Shown: in pieces, positions 1 to 12,700 of the stretch | Position numbering within the stretch: position 1 is the stretch's first letter | How the letters are laid out: every line of letters begins with the position of its first letter | Source of the DNA: Lutraria lutraria | Lineage: Eukaryota; Mollusca; Bivalvia; Venerida; Mactridae | Assembly (NCBI GenBank): GCA_964023205.1 | Contig: OZ026833.1 | Location: 29,848,830-29,912,829, forward strand | Direction of reading: 5' to 3' | DNA: 64,000 nt | Notes under the pieces: generated by a model | The model's input: the letters and a program-made list of their open reading frames with translations, nothing else | Told to the model about the DNA's origin: nothing | The model's database searches: none | Program-made: the position numbers and the translations under genes

Positions 1-1032
1 CGAATCACCAAAAGTGAATAGTTTTCCTTTATACTCTATACACAATTACCACAAAGTTACTTGTCTGAATCAATAATTACTTGTCCTGGACAAGCCCTAA
101 TTTCGCAGACTGATAATAATTGAATTAGTTGTTAAAAACTCGTTCACACATTTTATAAAGCAATCAAGTACTGGCAATCTAAGCGACAATAAAGTATTTA
201 ACAAGGGTGTGCCTTTTAGTACATACAGTAGCGTAAAGTGGTGTAAAACATCAAATACATACTGTATGTTTTTTATATTTTGAAATTTTATGATTCAGTA
301 CGGTTAACAACGTAAAATAAGTGAAAAGGGGAAAAAAATCTCTCACTGCTAGCTGGGCCTTTTTCCAAAACTTTCATTTTGGGATTTCAAGCACGATTTT
401 CAGTGAAATGGTTAGATAATTGACTTAGAATATGATCTACTGCGTTCGTTTAAGATAACTCTTTTTATCAAGTTTTTAATAAGAAATATGTATGTAACAT
501 TTCAATAAATAATGCTAAATAATTTGTTTTATTCACAGAACGTGAGAAATAGATTTAGGGAGAATCGTATTTTATCAAATTAGAATTTTCAGCATTGTAT
601 TTTTGGGAATTTCTTTACCAAAATTGGGAAAGAAAGAGCCTTTTTGCAATTGGGAAGTCATCAAATTTCAGCGTCTGTTATAGTAGGAAAAAAAGGCCCT
701 TGCCTGTTCATAGCCTTTCAGTGTAGAGGCAGTCATACGATTTTTTAAGAGGATGCACGATCGTGCTGCCAACTAAAAAAGTTCAAACAGGGCTTGAATT
801 TTGGACCAATCTGCATTATCTGACACTGGGTGACTGATGTTCACTCTGAATTATGAGAGTCCTCCATTGATGTTCAACATCTTACTCTTAGCTATTTTGT
901 TTTACTTTTAGAAAATTTGAGATTAATTTGATTTACTATTGCAAAAATTGTTGTCCATCATCCATGCATATAACTTATTAGTACATGTACTTGCAGAAAC
1001 TTGTGTCTAATGTACTACATGTTTTGTTTCAG
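1..1032. other. Upstream of TRAPPC2, no coding signal
   Basis: AT-rich sequence with no exon-like open frame on either strand. It should contain the TRAPPC2 promoter or the intron behind a non-coding first exon, because a clear 3' splice site (tttgtttcag) sits ten bases before the start codon. I see no convincing core promoter. The stretch at 590-720 has a phrase-like 'aattgggaa' repetition that could be an old dispersed repeat. Confidence 0.4.
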
Positions 1033-1137
1033 TCTTTCAAGATGACTGGGAATTACTACTTTGTAATTGTTGGACACCATGATAATCCTATATTTGAAAT
1101 GGAATTCTTCCCATCTAACAGAGCCAGTGATCCTAAG
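1033..1137 (+). CDS. TRAPPC2: TRAPPC2 coding exon 1
   Basis: The acceptor tttgtttcag ends at 1032, the start codon is at 1042-1044 and the donor GTTTGA begins at 1138. The exon encodes the first 32 residues and ends in phase 0. Because an acceptor precedes the ATG, at least one untranslated exon should lie upstream. Confidence 0.93.
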
Positions 1138-3205
1138 GTTTGAAGTTTCTTTGAATAAGTTCATGATGGTATCTCATTTATATCAGATACTAGATAAAAC
1201 AGTAGTGATGAAAATTTCCCTATTCAATTCCAGTTGTGTGTAGTATGTGTACTAGTCTACACTTCTGAAAATGATGAAATTAGTATTAATACTTTCCATG
1301 TACATGATTTCTTCATGCAATACTATCATACGTGCTCAACAAAATAATATTGCTTGCTATAAAATCTTAGATTTGTTTTACATGAATTGCATGATCAGAT
1401 TACCTTAAACAAAACTGTGGGTTATAAATTATAATTGAGGTGTGAACTTGTACAAATGTACAAAGGCTTTGACAAAACTCAGTTTTTCTTGTTTTATTTC
1501 TTGTTCAATTGTTTCTAATTGCAGAAAGATGACCATCGTCACTTGAATCAGTTTGTAGCTCATGAAGCATTAGATCTTGTTGATGAACAGATGTGGACTT
1601 CTAGTAATATGTATTTAAAAGTTGTGGATAAGTTTAATGAATGGTTTGTTTCAGCATTTGTTACTGCTGGACGTATCCTTTTATGTAACAATACTTAATG
1701 GTTCACTTATTTACTTACTGATGTGTACATCACATAAGTTGTATGATGATGATGACTCCATCATTTCAGAATCATCAGAATGATTTTCATGTCAAGAAAT
1801 CTCATAGCCTCTGTATTCATTAGATGATTGAATCTACTTCCGTTTACCAAAAATACACTGAAATATAGTTTGGGGTCAAAATTACGGGTGAAAAACGGTC
1901 GTATTTTTAGTGCCTAACGTTCCCCCAGGAAAATAATGACGACAAAACCCTATTAAAACTTACATGAGCTTATTCCGCAGATAGAGAGCTTGGAGTTGGT
2001 GTATCTGAAATTACCATTGCGATATGTTTAAACCAATTTTGCATGTAAATGTCGATGTTACGTCTCTGACATTCATCGTAGCGTTGCTAAGAAAACGGGT
2101 CGGAAAATAGAAAAAAAAAACATGCTACACTATCAGTGTGTAAAATTTCAGAACAATCGGAGAAAATTCAATTTTTGACCCATGACGTTGGGGAAAGGTC
2201 ACATACTACCTTAAGTAATTTCAATTAGCAATAGTTCAAATTTGTTAAGCTTGTTTCCATTAGTCTGAGTTGTGAATGTTATGCTTAGCTTACTTGATTA
2301 TTTTACTTGAAGTTCACATTGTATTTACATGTAGTTGCATTGTTTTTCAGCAGCACTTGTTTAATTACATCTGCGGTTATGACGATTACAGTAATTATTA
2401 AATCATTTGTATTGCTGAATTAAAATCTCTTGTTCATATTCCTGAATTAATCTTCTTTTTCTGCTATTTGCAGGGTTCTTAATAACAACTGGCTGCATGC
2501 TGATTTAGTCGCTTAGAAACAAGTTTGGGTCGGTTAGGAATCTAAAGTTTTAAAAATATTGCTGAAAAAATGCCTTGACCACCCTAGCAGGCCTGTTAGT
2601 CTAGCTTTTGGGCCTGTTGGCCACAAACTTATTGAGAAATCAGTACATGTATTTTTTTCAGAAAAGTATGTTTGATAATATGAGTACACCATTAACATCC
2701 TTAACCTGTTCAAGGTATGAGATTCATAATGCTTCATGAAATGAAAAATGAAGATGGAATTAAAAATTTCTTTACAGAGATTTATGAAACTTATATAAAG
2801 GTAACTGATGTTTAAAGAAGACTTTTTTTATTCTTACGTTTTCTTTATTTAAATATTGTCTGAGTGTATTTTTGCAGTCTTTCATATTATGACTCCAAAT
2901 ATTGAACAAAAGTCTCCACACCCAAACGTTTGGAACCTTCTTGACCCTTGTCAAGTAGCTGAAAATACTATTTGTTTTCATTTTTGCACTATTTACAGTC
3001 AATCAATTTTTGAAGCGGAGGCATGTGCTTTTTTGTGTTTAAAAAACAGTACCCATTATTTTATAATGTATACTGAAATATTCTCAAAGAAATTGTAATT
3101 TTTCAGCATGCCATGAATCCATTTTATGAAATCAACAAACCAATAGTATCACCAGCATTTGAGAAGAAAGCTCAGCAGTTTGGTAAGAAGTACCTGACTG
3201 GATAG
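1042..3205 (+). CDS. TRAPPC2: TRAPPC2 (sedlin), complete, four coding exons
   Basis: Coding segments are 1042-1137, 1525-1672, 2715-2800 and 3107-3205; they join in frame to 142 codons plus TAG (the human protein has 140 residues). The product is the small longin-fold subunit of TRAPP complexes, which tether vesicles in ER-to-Golgi traffic and act as Rab exchange factors. The translation keeps the family landmarks: the N-terminal [16 protein letters not shown] strand, [18 protein letters not shown] (with the aspartate equivalent to human Asp47, the residue changed in spondyloepiphyseal dysplasia tarda, here residue 49), [23 protein letters not shown] and the C-terminal MNPFYE. The start is the first ATG after a good acceptor and gives the family N-terminus exactly. 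Codon 115-116 at the exon 2/3 junction reads Arg before MRF where vertebrates have His. The gene is convergent with BLTP1. Confidence 0.95.
1525..1672 (+). CDS. TRAPPC2: TRAPPC2 coding exon 2
   Basis: The acceptor is ttgcag and the donor GTATCC. The exon encodes the central longin segment, KDDHRHLN through SAFVTAG, and ends one base into a codon. Confidence 0.93.
1780..2215. repeat. Probable inserted repeat in TRAPPC2 intron 2
   Basis: A block with higher GC and CpG content than its surroundings and no exon-like frame. It looks like a foreign insertion in the intron, but I cannot find its ends or a second copy in this window. Confidence 0.3.
2715..2800 (+). CDS. TRAPPC2: TRAPPC2 coding exon 3
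   Basis: The acceptor is gttcaag and the donor GTAACT. The exon encodes [19 protein letters not shown] and TEIYETYIK. The joined codon at the exon 2/3 boundary is CGT. The pyrimidine tract is weak, but the protein match fixes the frame. Confidence 0.9.
3107..3205 (+). CDS. TRAPPC2: TRAPPC2 coding exon 4 and stop
   Basis: The acceptor is atttttcag. The exon encodes [15 protein letters not shown] and the C-terminus KKYLTG, then TAG at 3203-3205. Confidence 0.95.
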   Translation, partial: HAMNPFYEINKPIVSPAFEKKAQQFGKKYLTG

Positions 3206-3878
3206 TTATAGCACATAGTTATTTATGGTGAAGATTCTTCTTCTGTGATATTGAAATGGACCATTTGCACTTTGTTACGAAATTTACTTTCTGGAAATTG
3301 TGTATGAACTCTGATGGATTATCAAAATTAGAGGTTGTCAATACAATTTGCTGGAATTCAATTAACCCTGAAGGTATCAGGTGCGTGTTCTGATAATAAG
3401 TAATTACTTAGACATAGTGTATTTGTTGGTTGTTTTCTGAGTGAATTACATGTGCAATATTTGAGAACACTAAGTACTATAAATATAGATGGTGCTTTGT
3501 ACTAATTATTATACTTTTGTTTTTATTCAATACTTTTCATCATTTGTTTTTCATTATTAAGACATGGAGATGATGAACTCATGTATCACATGATACGGTA
3601 CTTAGTTCAAATACCTTGCTAAGTACAGGACTTCACTCTCTGCATGTGAATTTGAAATACATTTTGCAAGAAGGCAATTGTTCAAGTTAAATTGTGATTA
3701 ACTTGTTGATGTTGATTTGCAGAAATCAGTTGTCTTTTGAGTAGATAATGAAAGAATGGTTCACAAATTTTAAATTCTTTATGAATTCTTTTGAATAATC
3801 ATGTCTTTCTGGTTAAGACTGGTTAGATGTGTTCATGATATATATATGATATCATTTGATTGTTAATGTATTGATCAA

Positions 3879-3890
3879 AATAAAAATAAA
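3879..3890 (+). terminator. Candidate TRAPPC2 polyadenylation signal
   Basis: Two adjacent AATAAA hexamers occur 674 bases after the stop codon, followed by a T/G-rich stretch. This is the best poly(A) candidate for the gene; no transcript evidence is available. Confidence 0.45.
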
Positions 3891-4400
3891 TCAATTTGCT
3901 TCTTGTTTCTTTTTATTGTAGTCTTAACTACATTTGTATGTTAATATCAGTTCCTGGTAATATCAGACGTGCATTTTATTCATGTTGGGGCATTTTGGTT
4001 TCTGTGTTGAGATTTTCTTTCATAAGGAAGTGAGTTGTTTGAAAAATAGTAAGCTAGTACTGGTGTTCTGAAACACAGAAATACTTAGTAGGTCATATGA
4101 CTGTATTGATGTGCATGTATTTAGTAGCACAAACAACGACATAAAATAACAAAATGGAACAATTGAAGATTTATTAAATCACATATTATCACATTATACA
4201 AGTATAACATACATTTGTATATTAATACAAATGTACCAGCATAATGATAATCATGTACCATACTGAAAACATTTAAAACATGAACCAAAATGTGTACATT
4301 TTAGATTACAAACTATACTGAGGGCATCCTGTGCATATATTGATACACATGAATGTTTCTTTGTCAATATTGATAACTTGAACCAGTATATGTTTAAAAT
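3891..4400. other. Intergenic AT-rich spacer
   Basis: AT-rich sequence between the two gene ends. I see no exon, RNA gene or clear repeat in it. Confidence 0.4.
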
Positions 4401-4407
4401 GTTAATT

Positions 4408-4925
4408 ATCAATCATTCTGTGTAAGTTATGATAATCATAAACTGTTCAGTGGATATAATTATAAAAATTAACCATTCTGTGTACACCACAATAAACATG
4501 AACCATTCTGTGTATACTGCAATAAACATGAACCATTCTGTGTATACTGCAATAAACATGAACCATTCTGTGTACACTGCAATAAACATGAACCATTCTG
4601 TGTACATAATGATAAGCATAAACACTTATCAGTACTGTCAATATGATGATAAGCATCTGCCATTCTGTGTACATAATGCAAAATATGAACCATTCTGTGT
4701 ACACTGCAATTATTTAATTAAACCTGAAACATTCTGTGTACTCAGCAATTAACATGAATCATTATGGGTTCACAATGATGATGCGAGTCATTCTGTGTAC
4801 ATGATGATAAACATGAACAATTCTGTGTACATATTGATAAACATGAACCATTCTGTGTACATGATGATAAATGTGAACCATTCTGTGTACATAATGATAA
4901 ATGTGGACCATTCTGTGCATGCTGC
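4408..4925. repeat. Minisatellite, ~30-bp unit
   Basis: About 15 imperfect copies of a ~30-bp unit of the form aaccattctgtgtac plus an nATGATAAACATG-like half. The middle copies (4490-4600) are almost identical and the edges are divergent. Open frames on both strands here are repeat artefacts. Confidence 0.9.
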
Positions 4926-5687
4926 ACTAAAAATAAAATATTCTTAGTTCATAATTATTTTTTACATTAATCATTTTGTGTACACAGCAATAATACAAAA
5001 TAAATGCACCTACATGAACCAATCTGTGTTCAGTTTACACCATAACTTGAGTATTTGAACTTAACTGTACAAGTAATCATGAAGAACAAAATGGAAGGCT
5101 CGGGACAAATTCTACTTATACAAAATAAACTTATTTAAATAGCCAATTTACACAGCAGCCATATGATTGTCATTAAGACTAAACAACAATTTATACAAAA
5201 AAATGTTGGATGGTAGCATTAATAGGTAACAATAACACCGCGGTGAATCAAAATGCAGGTAGGAATGGTCATACAATCGATAATACTTTGAATTTCATGC
5301 AGTATCATGAACAGGTTATTACACTAGTATAAGTGACCGTCATGGTAACTTGAACGGAAGTTGTTTGTACAAATATTAAGAACAGTGGTCTTATGAGGGA
5401 TTGAGAACAAAAGCAAAGACATCATGAGAAATGACTGAGCTTACTGAATGATGCAGCCTTGAGTACTCAATGTTGTTGACAGTTCACGGTAGAAACATAC
5501 AAAATTTAGTATGAATTGTAATCTTAGTCAGTTATAACAAATGATACCATAATTGCCAACGAAAAACTTTTTAAAAAATGACCAGTATGTGTTAATTATG
5601 TTAATTGATGAGTAAGTATGATAAGGTACAATATTTAAATAGTTGAGTATGAAGTTACACATGAGAAAGTTAAGTACATTACTAGTA
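4926..5687. other. Intergenic spacer
   Basis: A decayed continuation of the 30-bp repeat to about 5040, then unremarkable AT-rich sequence with no supported feature. Confidence 0.4.
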
Positions 5688-5937
5688 CAGTACAACCTCT
5701 GTAGAGCAACACCCTGTGGGAGCTGCAAATGTTGGTAATTGTTTAGAGGTTGTTACTCTACAGAGGTTAAATTTATAGTAAATATCAGCTTAGGGAAATT
5801 TTGAAGGTGTTGTTATAGAGAGGTTGTTGCTCTATAGAGGTTAAATTTATAGTAAATATCAGCTTAGGGAAATTTTGAAGGTGTTGTTATAGAGAGGTTG
5901 TTGCTCTATAGAGGGCCGCTCTGGAGAGGTTGTTCTG
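5688..5937. mobile_element. MITE, CAGTACAACCTCT-type inverted ends
   Basis: The left end reads tacagtacaacctctgtaga and the right end is its degenerate reverse complement (ggttgttctgta), with TA next to both ends as expected for Tc1/mariner-type MITEs. A ~75-bp internal segment is duplicated in tandem (5767-5841 and 5842-5916). A relative in the opposite orientation lies at 27375-27551 and a fragment at 10120-10196. Confidence 0.75.
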
Positions 5938-6214
5938 TATATGATTTGTGAGCATTACGATCCTGTTTTATTTTTAGGGGCTTATAATCATTCAATAATC
6001 AGTATCTCAAATCCCCTTATGGGTTAGTTAAAATATATTAAAAACTGTCTAATATCAGATTCAAGACAACTTGAACAATTCCTATAAGAAAACATTAATA
6101 ATGTACATACAGAAAGACTTAAGCACATAAAGTATTATTTAAGGACTTTTTTCAGGATTAAAGTCATGGGGTTAAGGAGAAATTGTCATCAGGCCAGATT
6201 TTTAAATTAATGTA

Positions 6215-6355
6215 CATACAGAATTATTGAGACTGAACCATTTATGACATTACTGAGACTTAACCATATATGACATTATTAGGATGCAAGCATATACAGT
6301 ATTATTGAGACGCAGCCATGTACAACATTACTGAGACATAAGGACACACAGCATT
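6215..6355. repeat. Degenerate ~33-bp tandem repeat
   Basis: Four to five diverged copies of a 'attactgagacttaaccatatatgac'-like unit. No coding potential. Confidence 0.6.
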
Positions 6356-8017
6356 ACAGACAATATTTAAGTTCATGATAAAGGCTTGATGGACTAAGGG
6401 AACATTGTGTTATAAATACAATATCTTAAATATTAATAAAATAATAATTAAAACATAATAAAATCATATTGCACATATTATCAGTATTAAAACATCAGAT
6501 AAAACAATTAAAAGATCAATAAATGAACTAAACCAATCAAATGGATTTACTATACATCAATTTATACTGACAGCAATAAATCTATTAAACAACTGATGAT
6601 TTTAATTTATATTAAATCAGAGTTCACAATGTCAACGTAATCTAATTGTATAATAGAACAGTTTCTGATTTACATTTAACGGCAAACATCATTAAAATAC
6701 AGCTAGCCCTAAAACTTGACACATGCTAGACAATTTTCGCAAACATTTATATCTTCGAATAAAAGACAAGTTTCATTTTCATCAAATTTGTTGCACTTAA
6801 AAGTAAAACTAAGTCATGAATGAGACCTAAAAACACTATATAGCATTATCAACACTGTTAATAAAATCATATATAAATTAAACCATCAGAAGCATAAAAG
6901 CATACTAACACAACATAACATTAAGTCTGACAGTATGAATTATCAACCTCAATAAAATACACTAAAACCTAGCATAACGACGATCACAATGTTACAACCA
7001 TCTCATTATAACGTCCACATATTTCCTGATCATTTTGCAATATTTCCTTCATAGTTTTAACTTGATAATGTGTCATTTGAGTATGTGACCGTCACAAAAT
7101 AGGGCCCCCCTTTTTTTCGGCTCCCAAGTGTGGTCTTAATATTGATATTTCCCAGTAATGTCAAACGTTTCACCAACAGAGGATGATAAAATTATTTCGT
7201 TGGCTGATAATCAGTTTTATCAAACTTGCTATCTTGTTTATTCAGTTACAATACATGAAATAAAATGTGGTAACACACTGGCATCAGACCTGAAATTTGT
7301 AATTTTGGCTGCAGTAATCTCCCTTTGGAAACCAGGAGTTATAATAATGGGATTTACAAAATAATGAGCTCATCTTATGGTACTTTGTCATTGAGACCTC
7401 AGACTATGTATACTGCAAATGGATAAAAAATCTAACATTCTAAATGCAGGTTAAGTCATTCCTTTTTAGTTAAAATTCTACAATAGCAAGCTGTACTATT
7501 TATTACACAAATAATAAACACAGGAATATTGGGGTAAGTCACCTGAGCATATAAATAAACATAACTACCAGTAAATAATACAAACTAAATAAATCAAATT
7601 CCATTAATTATCACCATTATTTATCAATACATATTATATATCAATCATCATTCTAAATATACAAACAACTACATGTACAATACACATAAATTAATACAGT
7701 TTTCTTTGAACCAGAAATATTTATTAAATGCAAAATATTAAATTGATCAACAACAAAATTTATAATTATAATAAAGCTGATGAAATGCATCTTACTAACT
7801 TGATTATTATTCGCTGGTCTTCCAAATTTTAAGTAAGCATAGATCTTCATCTAGTAAAATATCAGTTTCCTGGTATATAAAGAATAGTTATTCCAAAATA
7901 TTTAAATCCAAGTGAATATCACTGTCCCTTGGTATCTTTTTCTGCTTATAACTTACAGTACATAAAGTAGTTTTAGCTTGTAGTACATTTATCAGACTAT
8001 AGATAACATACTACATA
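6356..8017. other. Intergenic AT-rich region
   Basis: Long AT-rich tract, possibly part of the BLTP1 3' untranslated region. The only open frame of note (7158-7364, + strand) has no recognisable similarity, no splice context and atypical composition, so I do not call it a gene. Confidence 0.4.
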
Positions 8018-8172
8018 CAGTCAAACCCGTGAACAAAGACCATCCTTAAAAAAACACATTGTGGCCTATACTGACATGTGACCTTTATTTGGAGGTCATT
8101 TTGTACTAAAATCAATAACATTTTTTTTAAATGGCCTTTATTCAGAGGTGGCCGTCATCACAGGTTTGACTG
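8018..8172. mobile_element. MITE, CAGTCAAACC-type
   Basis: The left end cagtcaaacccgtg and right end cacaggtttgactg are inverted repeats about 155 bp apart. The interior carries 'ggccttta ttcagaggt' phrases shared with the copies at 8572, 17922, 23836, 32185 and 47471. TIR start and size fit a Tc1/mariner-type non-autonomous element. Confidence 0.8.
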
Positions 8173-8571
8173 TTTTACACACACAAACTTCCAATTTTGT
8201 TTCATATTTTCAACTAAATAGGAAAATACAAAACAAAATTAATGTCATAGACCTCATTCAACTATTTGTCAACCATAAAATACTGACAGCATACCCTGGG
8301 TTAAGATTATGCATGTTTAATTGAAGCTTGGAGTAAAAACTAACGATAAATAAAACAAAGTTTGATCAACATTATAATAACACAATAGGAAACTAGGAAC
8401 ATACAGCTACATGTACAATAATAAATCACTTCACTTGATATACTTTGGCTTAAAATGTCTTCCAAGACATAAAATATACATTTGACAATTACATTAATTT
8501 GGCACCATCATCAGCTGCTACTGTGCAAAATATACATACAAAATCAAACATATGTATCATTCTATTGAAAA

Positions 8572-8724
8572 ACTGCAGGGAAAGACAAAATGTGGCTTTT
8601 AATGACAGGTGGACTTTATTCTGAGGTGTTTTTTTCTAAATAATTTAATGAGTTTTTAGAAAAATGACCTTTATTCACTGGATGGCCTTTATTTGGAGGT
8701 GACTGCTAAAACAGGTTTGACCGT
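8572..8724. mobile_element. MITE, CAGTCAAACC-type, left end worn
   Basis: The right end (acaggtttgaccgta) and the interior 'gacctttattcac' phrases match the copy at 8018-8172; the left inverted repeat is degraded. Confidence 0.65.
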
Positions 8725-8760
8725 ATGTGCATGATATTTACATTAAATATGAGAACTATT

Positions 8761-8766
8761 TTTATT
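8761..8766 (-). terminator. Possible BLTP1 poly(A) signal
   Basis: The first AATAAA on the - strand downstream of the BLTP1 stop, giving a 3' UTR of about 730 bases. In such AT-rich DNA the hexamer alone is weak evidence. Confidence 0.25.
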
Positions 8767-9232
8767 TACTGTCAAGTTAAAAAAAATGCCTAATGTGTGT
8801 TACCATGACAACCAATGGAAGTGAACTTAGTTTTAGTTTTAGCAAATAAGTACTTATGTTATCTTACATGTTTTGAACCATCATTTTAGATAAATGATGC
8901 TGTACTGAGTATGAATTACAAAATCATTTAATCCATCAATTAAGAGGTTACTCAAATAAGACATATATATTTTACACATGTATATACACATATCTGTATT
9001 ATTATGTTAATCACATTACACAAAAGGTAGCTCTATTGGAAATACATTAAATAAACAGAAAATAACAACCATACAGAATTACAGGAATTTGTTATATACA
9101 TGTACACCATATATTATATTACTTTAATACATTATATACATTATGTGTAATACTACAAAGTTTACAATAGCAGCACAGAAAGATGGACATGCAGACATAT
9201 AAGAGAAATGTAGTATCACAGACTAAGACCAG

Positions 9233-9500
9233 AAACAATGGAAACAGTTTCATGATTTCTGATGGAAACAGTTTCATGATTTCTGATGGAAACAGTTTCA
9301 TGATTTCTGATGGAAACAGTTACATGATTTCTGATGAAAACAGTTTCATGATTTCTGATGGAAACAGTTTCATGACTTCTGATGGAAACAGTTACATGAT
9401 TTCTGATGGAAACAGTTTCATGACTTCTGATGGAAACAGTTTCATGACTTCTGATGGAAACAGTTTCATGACTTCTGATGGAAACAGTTTCATGATTTCT
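9233..9500. repeat. 24-bp minisatellite at the BLTP1 stop codon
   Basis: About 11 copies of a 24-bp unit (ggaaacagtttcatgatttc tgat) with single-base variants. The unit length is a multiple of three, so long frames stay open on both strands. The last copy overlaps the final codons and the TGA of BLTP1 (9490-9492); the rest of the array lies in the 3' UTR. Confidence 0.95.
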
Positions 9501-9703
9501 GAGCACCATCACTGGATTCAGAAGTTTCTCGTAGTGAGAGAATCAGCTTGTTCACTAGCATGGAGAGTATTTTATCTGATGGATCCATAAATCCTCGTTG
9601 CATCCATTTTGGTATAGTCACACGCGCATGAGCAAATCCCAGTTTCTGTAGAATATAGTCCACACCTACAGGATCTATCTGTTTACTGGCCCAATGTAAC
9701 AGT
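9490..9703 (-). CDS. BLTP1: BLTP1 exon 41 (last), with stop
   Basis: The acceptor is gtttttcag. The exon encodes VGVDYILQKLGFAHARVTIP, then a tail ending SSDGAQKS and TGA at 9490-9492. The terminal residues are encoded partly by the adjoining minisatellite unit. Confidence 0.95.
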
Positions 9704-12700
9704 CTGAAAAACAACAAAGATTAATCTAGCCGAATCTTTATTATTGGAGAACATCATGGATACAGATAAAAAGAATTCCAAGAAAAAACACATACAAACA
9801 AGAAGCTGTGTTCAATAAACACATATGCCCCAGAGGCAGCTTGATTTTACCTAGTACAGATCAACAGACAGACAGACAAACAAGGCAATCGCTATATGCT
9901 TCTGAATCATTTGTTGCCTAGGGCTTAAAATCCTACATTCCTAAAAAAATCATCCAATACTCCTCAAATCCAAAAATAAAAACTTACAGAATATAAGGGA
10001 CAGAACATGATCTCACAAAAATGATAAGAATACATTGTGATTGAAAATGTATAGAGTACTTTTACATTAAGACATAAAGAAGAACATCAGTTGATCATAT
10101 GATTTGAAAAAAGCATCTCTAGACCTCTCTAGAGCAACAATTTTTCAACAACAACATAGTTGTGGCATCCCAAATGATGTTGCTCTGTAGAGGTTGTAAT
10201 GTTCATGTAATTAAATCTAAGTCTACCTGACAGTAGGTTCTAGATGCCATGTTTTACATTCATATTCTCTCCAGTCTTGTTGAAGAACTGTCACTGGATC
10301 AATGACTTTCTTCTTCTCAGGATCAGTAGATTTAGAAGACTTTGTACTAGAACCCGATACTGAAGATCTTGAACCTGAATTATTGGGAATTAGGAATCTT
10401 ATCATCAAGGTAAGATTGGCATTCATGAAATGTATGGCTGCTTGTTAAGTTGTAAACCCAAATATCTAGATTAGTCAACATAAGATATAGGGCAATTTTA
10501 TTAAACAGTCAAGCTGAATAATTACCCGGTCACCAAATTTTACCATTAGGGAATGTCCCATTTTGAATGTTTATATAATATTATGTAACACATTGTTAAA
10601 TACATGTACTTTCAATAACCAGTACAACGAAAATTATCGTAATTGAATCTCAACGGAGCTGAAAATAAATACAACCATTGACATGAAATAATGCTGCTTT
10701 GACAGTCAGTTCATCATTTATGGACCTTTAAAAATACTTTCACATTTGTACACGAGTATTGGAGTAATCGTATATATAGGTAACAAACTATAGCTAAAAA
10801 GTACATCAATGAATGTAATATTAGCAAACCTTTGTCTTTTTCCTGGATATAAGACATGACAAGATCATGTACAAATAAGAACACTTCAGCATCCATGGCA
10901 ACATAAATATGATCTTCAAACTCTGTTACAAAACTACAGTCTACCACAGGCTTAGGATCTAAAATGTATGGAGAATAAAGATGATATTGTATTGGAGATA
11001 TATACATGTGTACTAAAGCCTAACTTGTAGTATTTCTGTTTCATATACTTCTGTTAAGTTTACTAATGAACCATAGTGTTAGGAGACTTGGGTTGCTCAT
11101 CCATGTCTTAATTCTAAATTAAAATCAAACATTTCAGGACACTATCATGAATAGGTATCATATCTACGGAAATAGTTTAACTAAGGATTCTTAACAACTT
11201 ATTCTCAGTATAAGTTTTCATTGATGTGCAAACAAAGATGCAAATATCTAAACTGATCAAGAAGAGTATACCCCTAGATGACCTCAATGAGTGTGATAAA
11301 TCAATAATTTTAAATACTGGTAGTAATTGAAACAAATCAATAATTTTAAATAGTAATTGAGACAAATCAATAATTTTAAATAGTAATTGAGACAAATCAA
11401 TAATTTTAAATAGTAATTGAGACAAATCAATAATTTTAAATAGTAATTGAGACAAATCAATAATTTTAAATAGTAATTGAGACAAATCAATAATTTTAAA
11501 TAGTAATTGAAACAAATCAATAATTTTAAATAGTAATTGAGACAAATCAATAATTTTAAATAGTAATTAAGACAAAATAATAATTTTAAGTAGTAATTTC
11601 AAAAAGAAAACTCTTCAAAGAGAAGGCAAATTCAGACTCTTCAGTTTTAACCAATGAAAAATAATGTGACAAACACATACCACCATCAACAGGTTCTTGT
11701 TCACTTTGTAAATGTTTAGTCCTCAGCTGTAACTGTAAAGATGGTAAGGCAAATATCATCTCACTATCATGACTATAATCTATCAGTTTACGTTTACGGA
11801 AATCTGATGGACTTTCACTTCCTGCTCGTTGCATTCTGGGAAAAGCATCAAGGTCTGAAAATATAAACAACACACACATAATTAACAGCTCTTCAACTAG
11901 GTTTATGAAGTATAGATACAAAATTTGGAATCATAGCAAAGGTACAAAGATCCTTAAATTAATACTTCAGTTTTGATAAGTTTTCATCACAGACAAAAGG
12001 CACTCAGTTTTTGGCTGTTGCAAGAATTTAAAACTGATGTACTTTTACATCAAATGAATAATTTCCTAATCAGTTATTGATAAAATATTAGAGACAAACC
12101 TTTGATTTCAGTGTTGGAGAAAGCATAATGGAACCATTCTTGTACATTGGTAAATGTTGGCGGCATTGAATGTCCTCGTGTTATACGTATAACATTTGCC
12201 ATGTTACTCTCCTGATGTGAGGTAAGATTGTGTCCAACGTAGAATGTCAAATCCTGTACAACATGAGTGCCTGCAGGGAGAAAATATAGTGTTTATGTTT
12301 GTATTATACCATCTATAAAAACAAATTTACATCCAAGGAGTGGAGTTCTATAATATGAAAAAAACCCATCTATTTCTATGTACTGTATGTATTACAGATT
12401 GTTCAAGAGAAATACTAATTCAATTGTTTCTTTCAAATCAAGCAGTGTTTATAAGACTACTTGATAAATTCTAGGGAAAAATATCTTAACATGAAAAACA
12501 AAAGTTCAGTTTTTGTACAACAAAACATAGAGAACAGCTAATTTCATTGTGTTTGTATGTCTGAGTTTTACGCCCAATTTCAATAGACCGAGTCATATGA
12601 GGCGGACAGTTTACTCAACCATCGTTCCATGGAAGAACCAGTTCTAAACCCCTATCCTCCATAAGCAACAGTCTACTTCCTCACATAAAGAGACATGGTC

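Noticed and set aside
4413..4927. Several repetitive open frames on both strands
   Set aside because: They exist only because the 30-bp repeat unit is a multiple of three; composition and lack of start or splice context argue against coding.
7158..7364. 68-codon + strand frame between the genes
   Set aside because: No recognisable motif, no upstream promoter or splice signal, and such lengths are expected by chance.
9183..9590. 135-codon + strand frame across the 24-bp repeat
   Set aside because: It is the shadow of the minisatellite and of the antisense of the last BLTP1 exon.
11177..11550. Leucine/isoleucine-rich frames on the - strand
   Set aside because: Produced by the 30-bp intronic minisatellite; no similarity to known membrane proteins and no splice junctions joining BLTP1.
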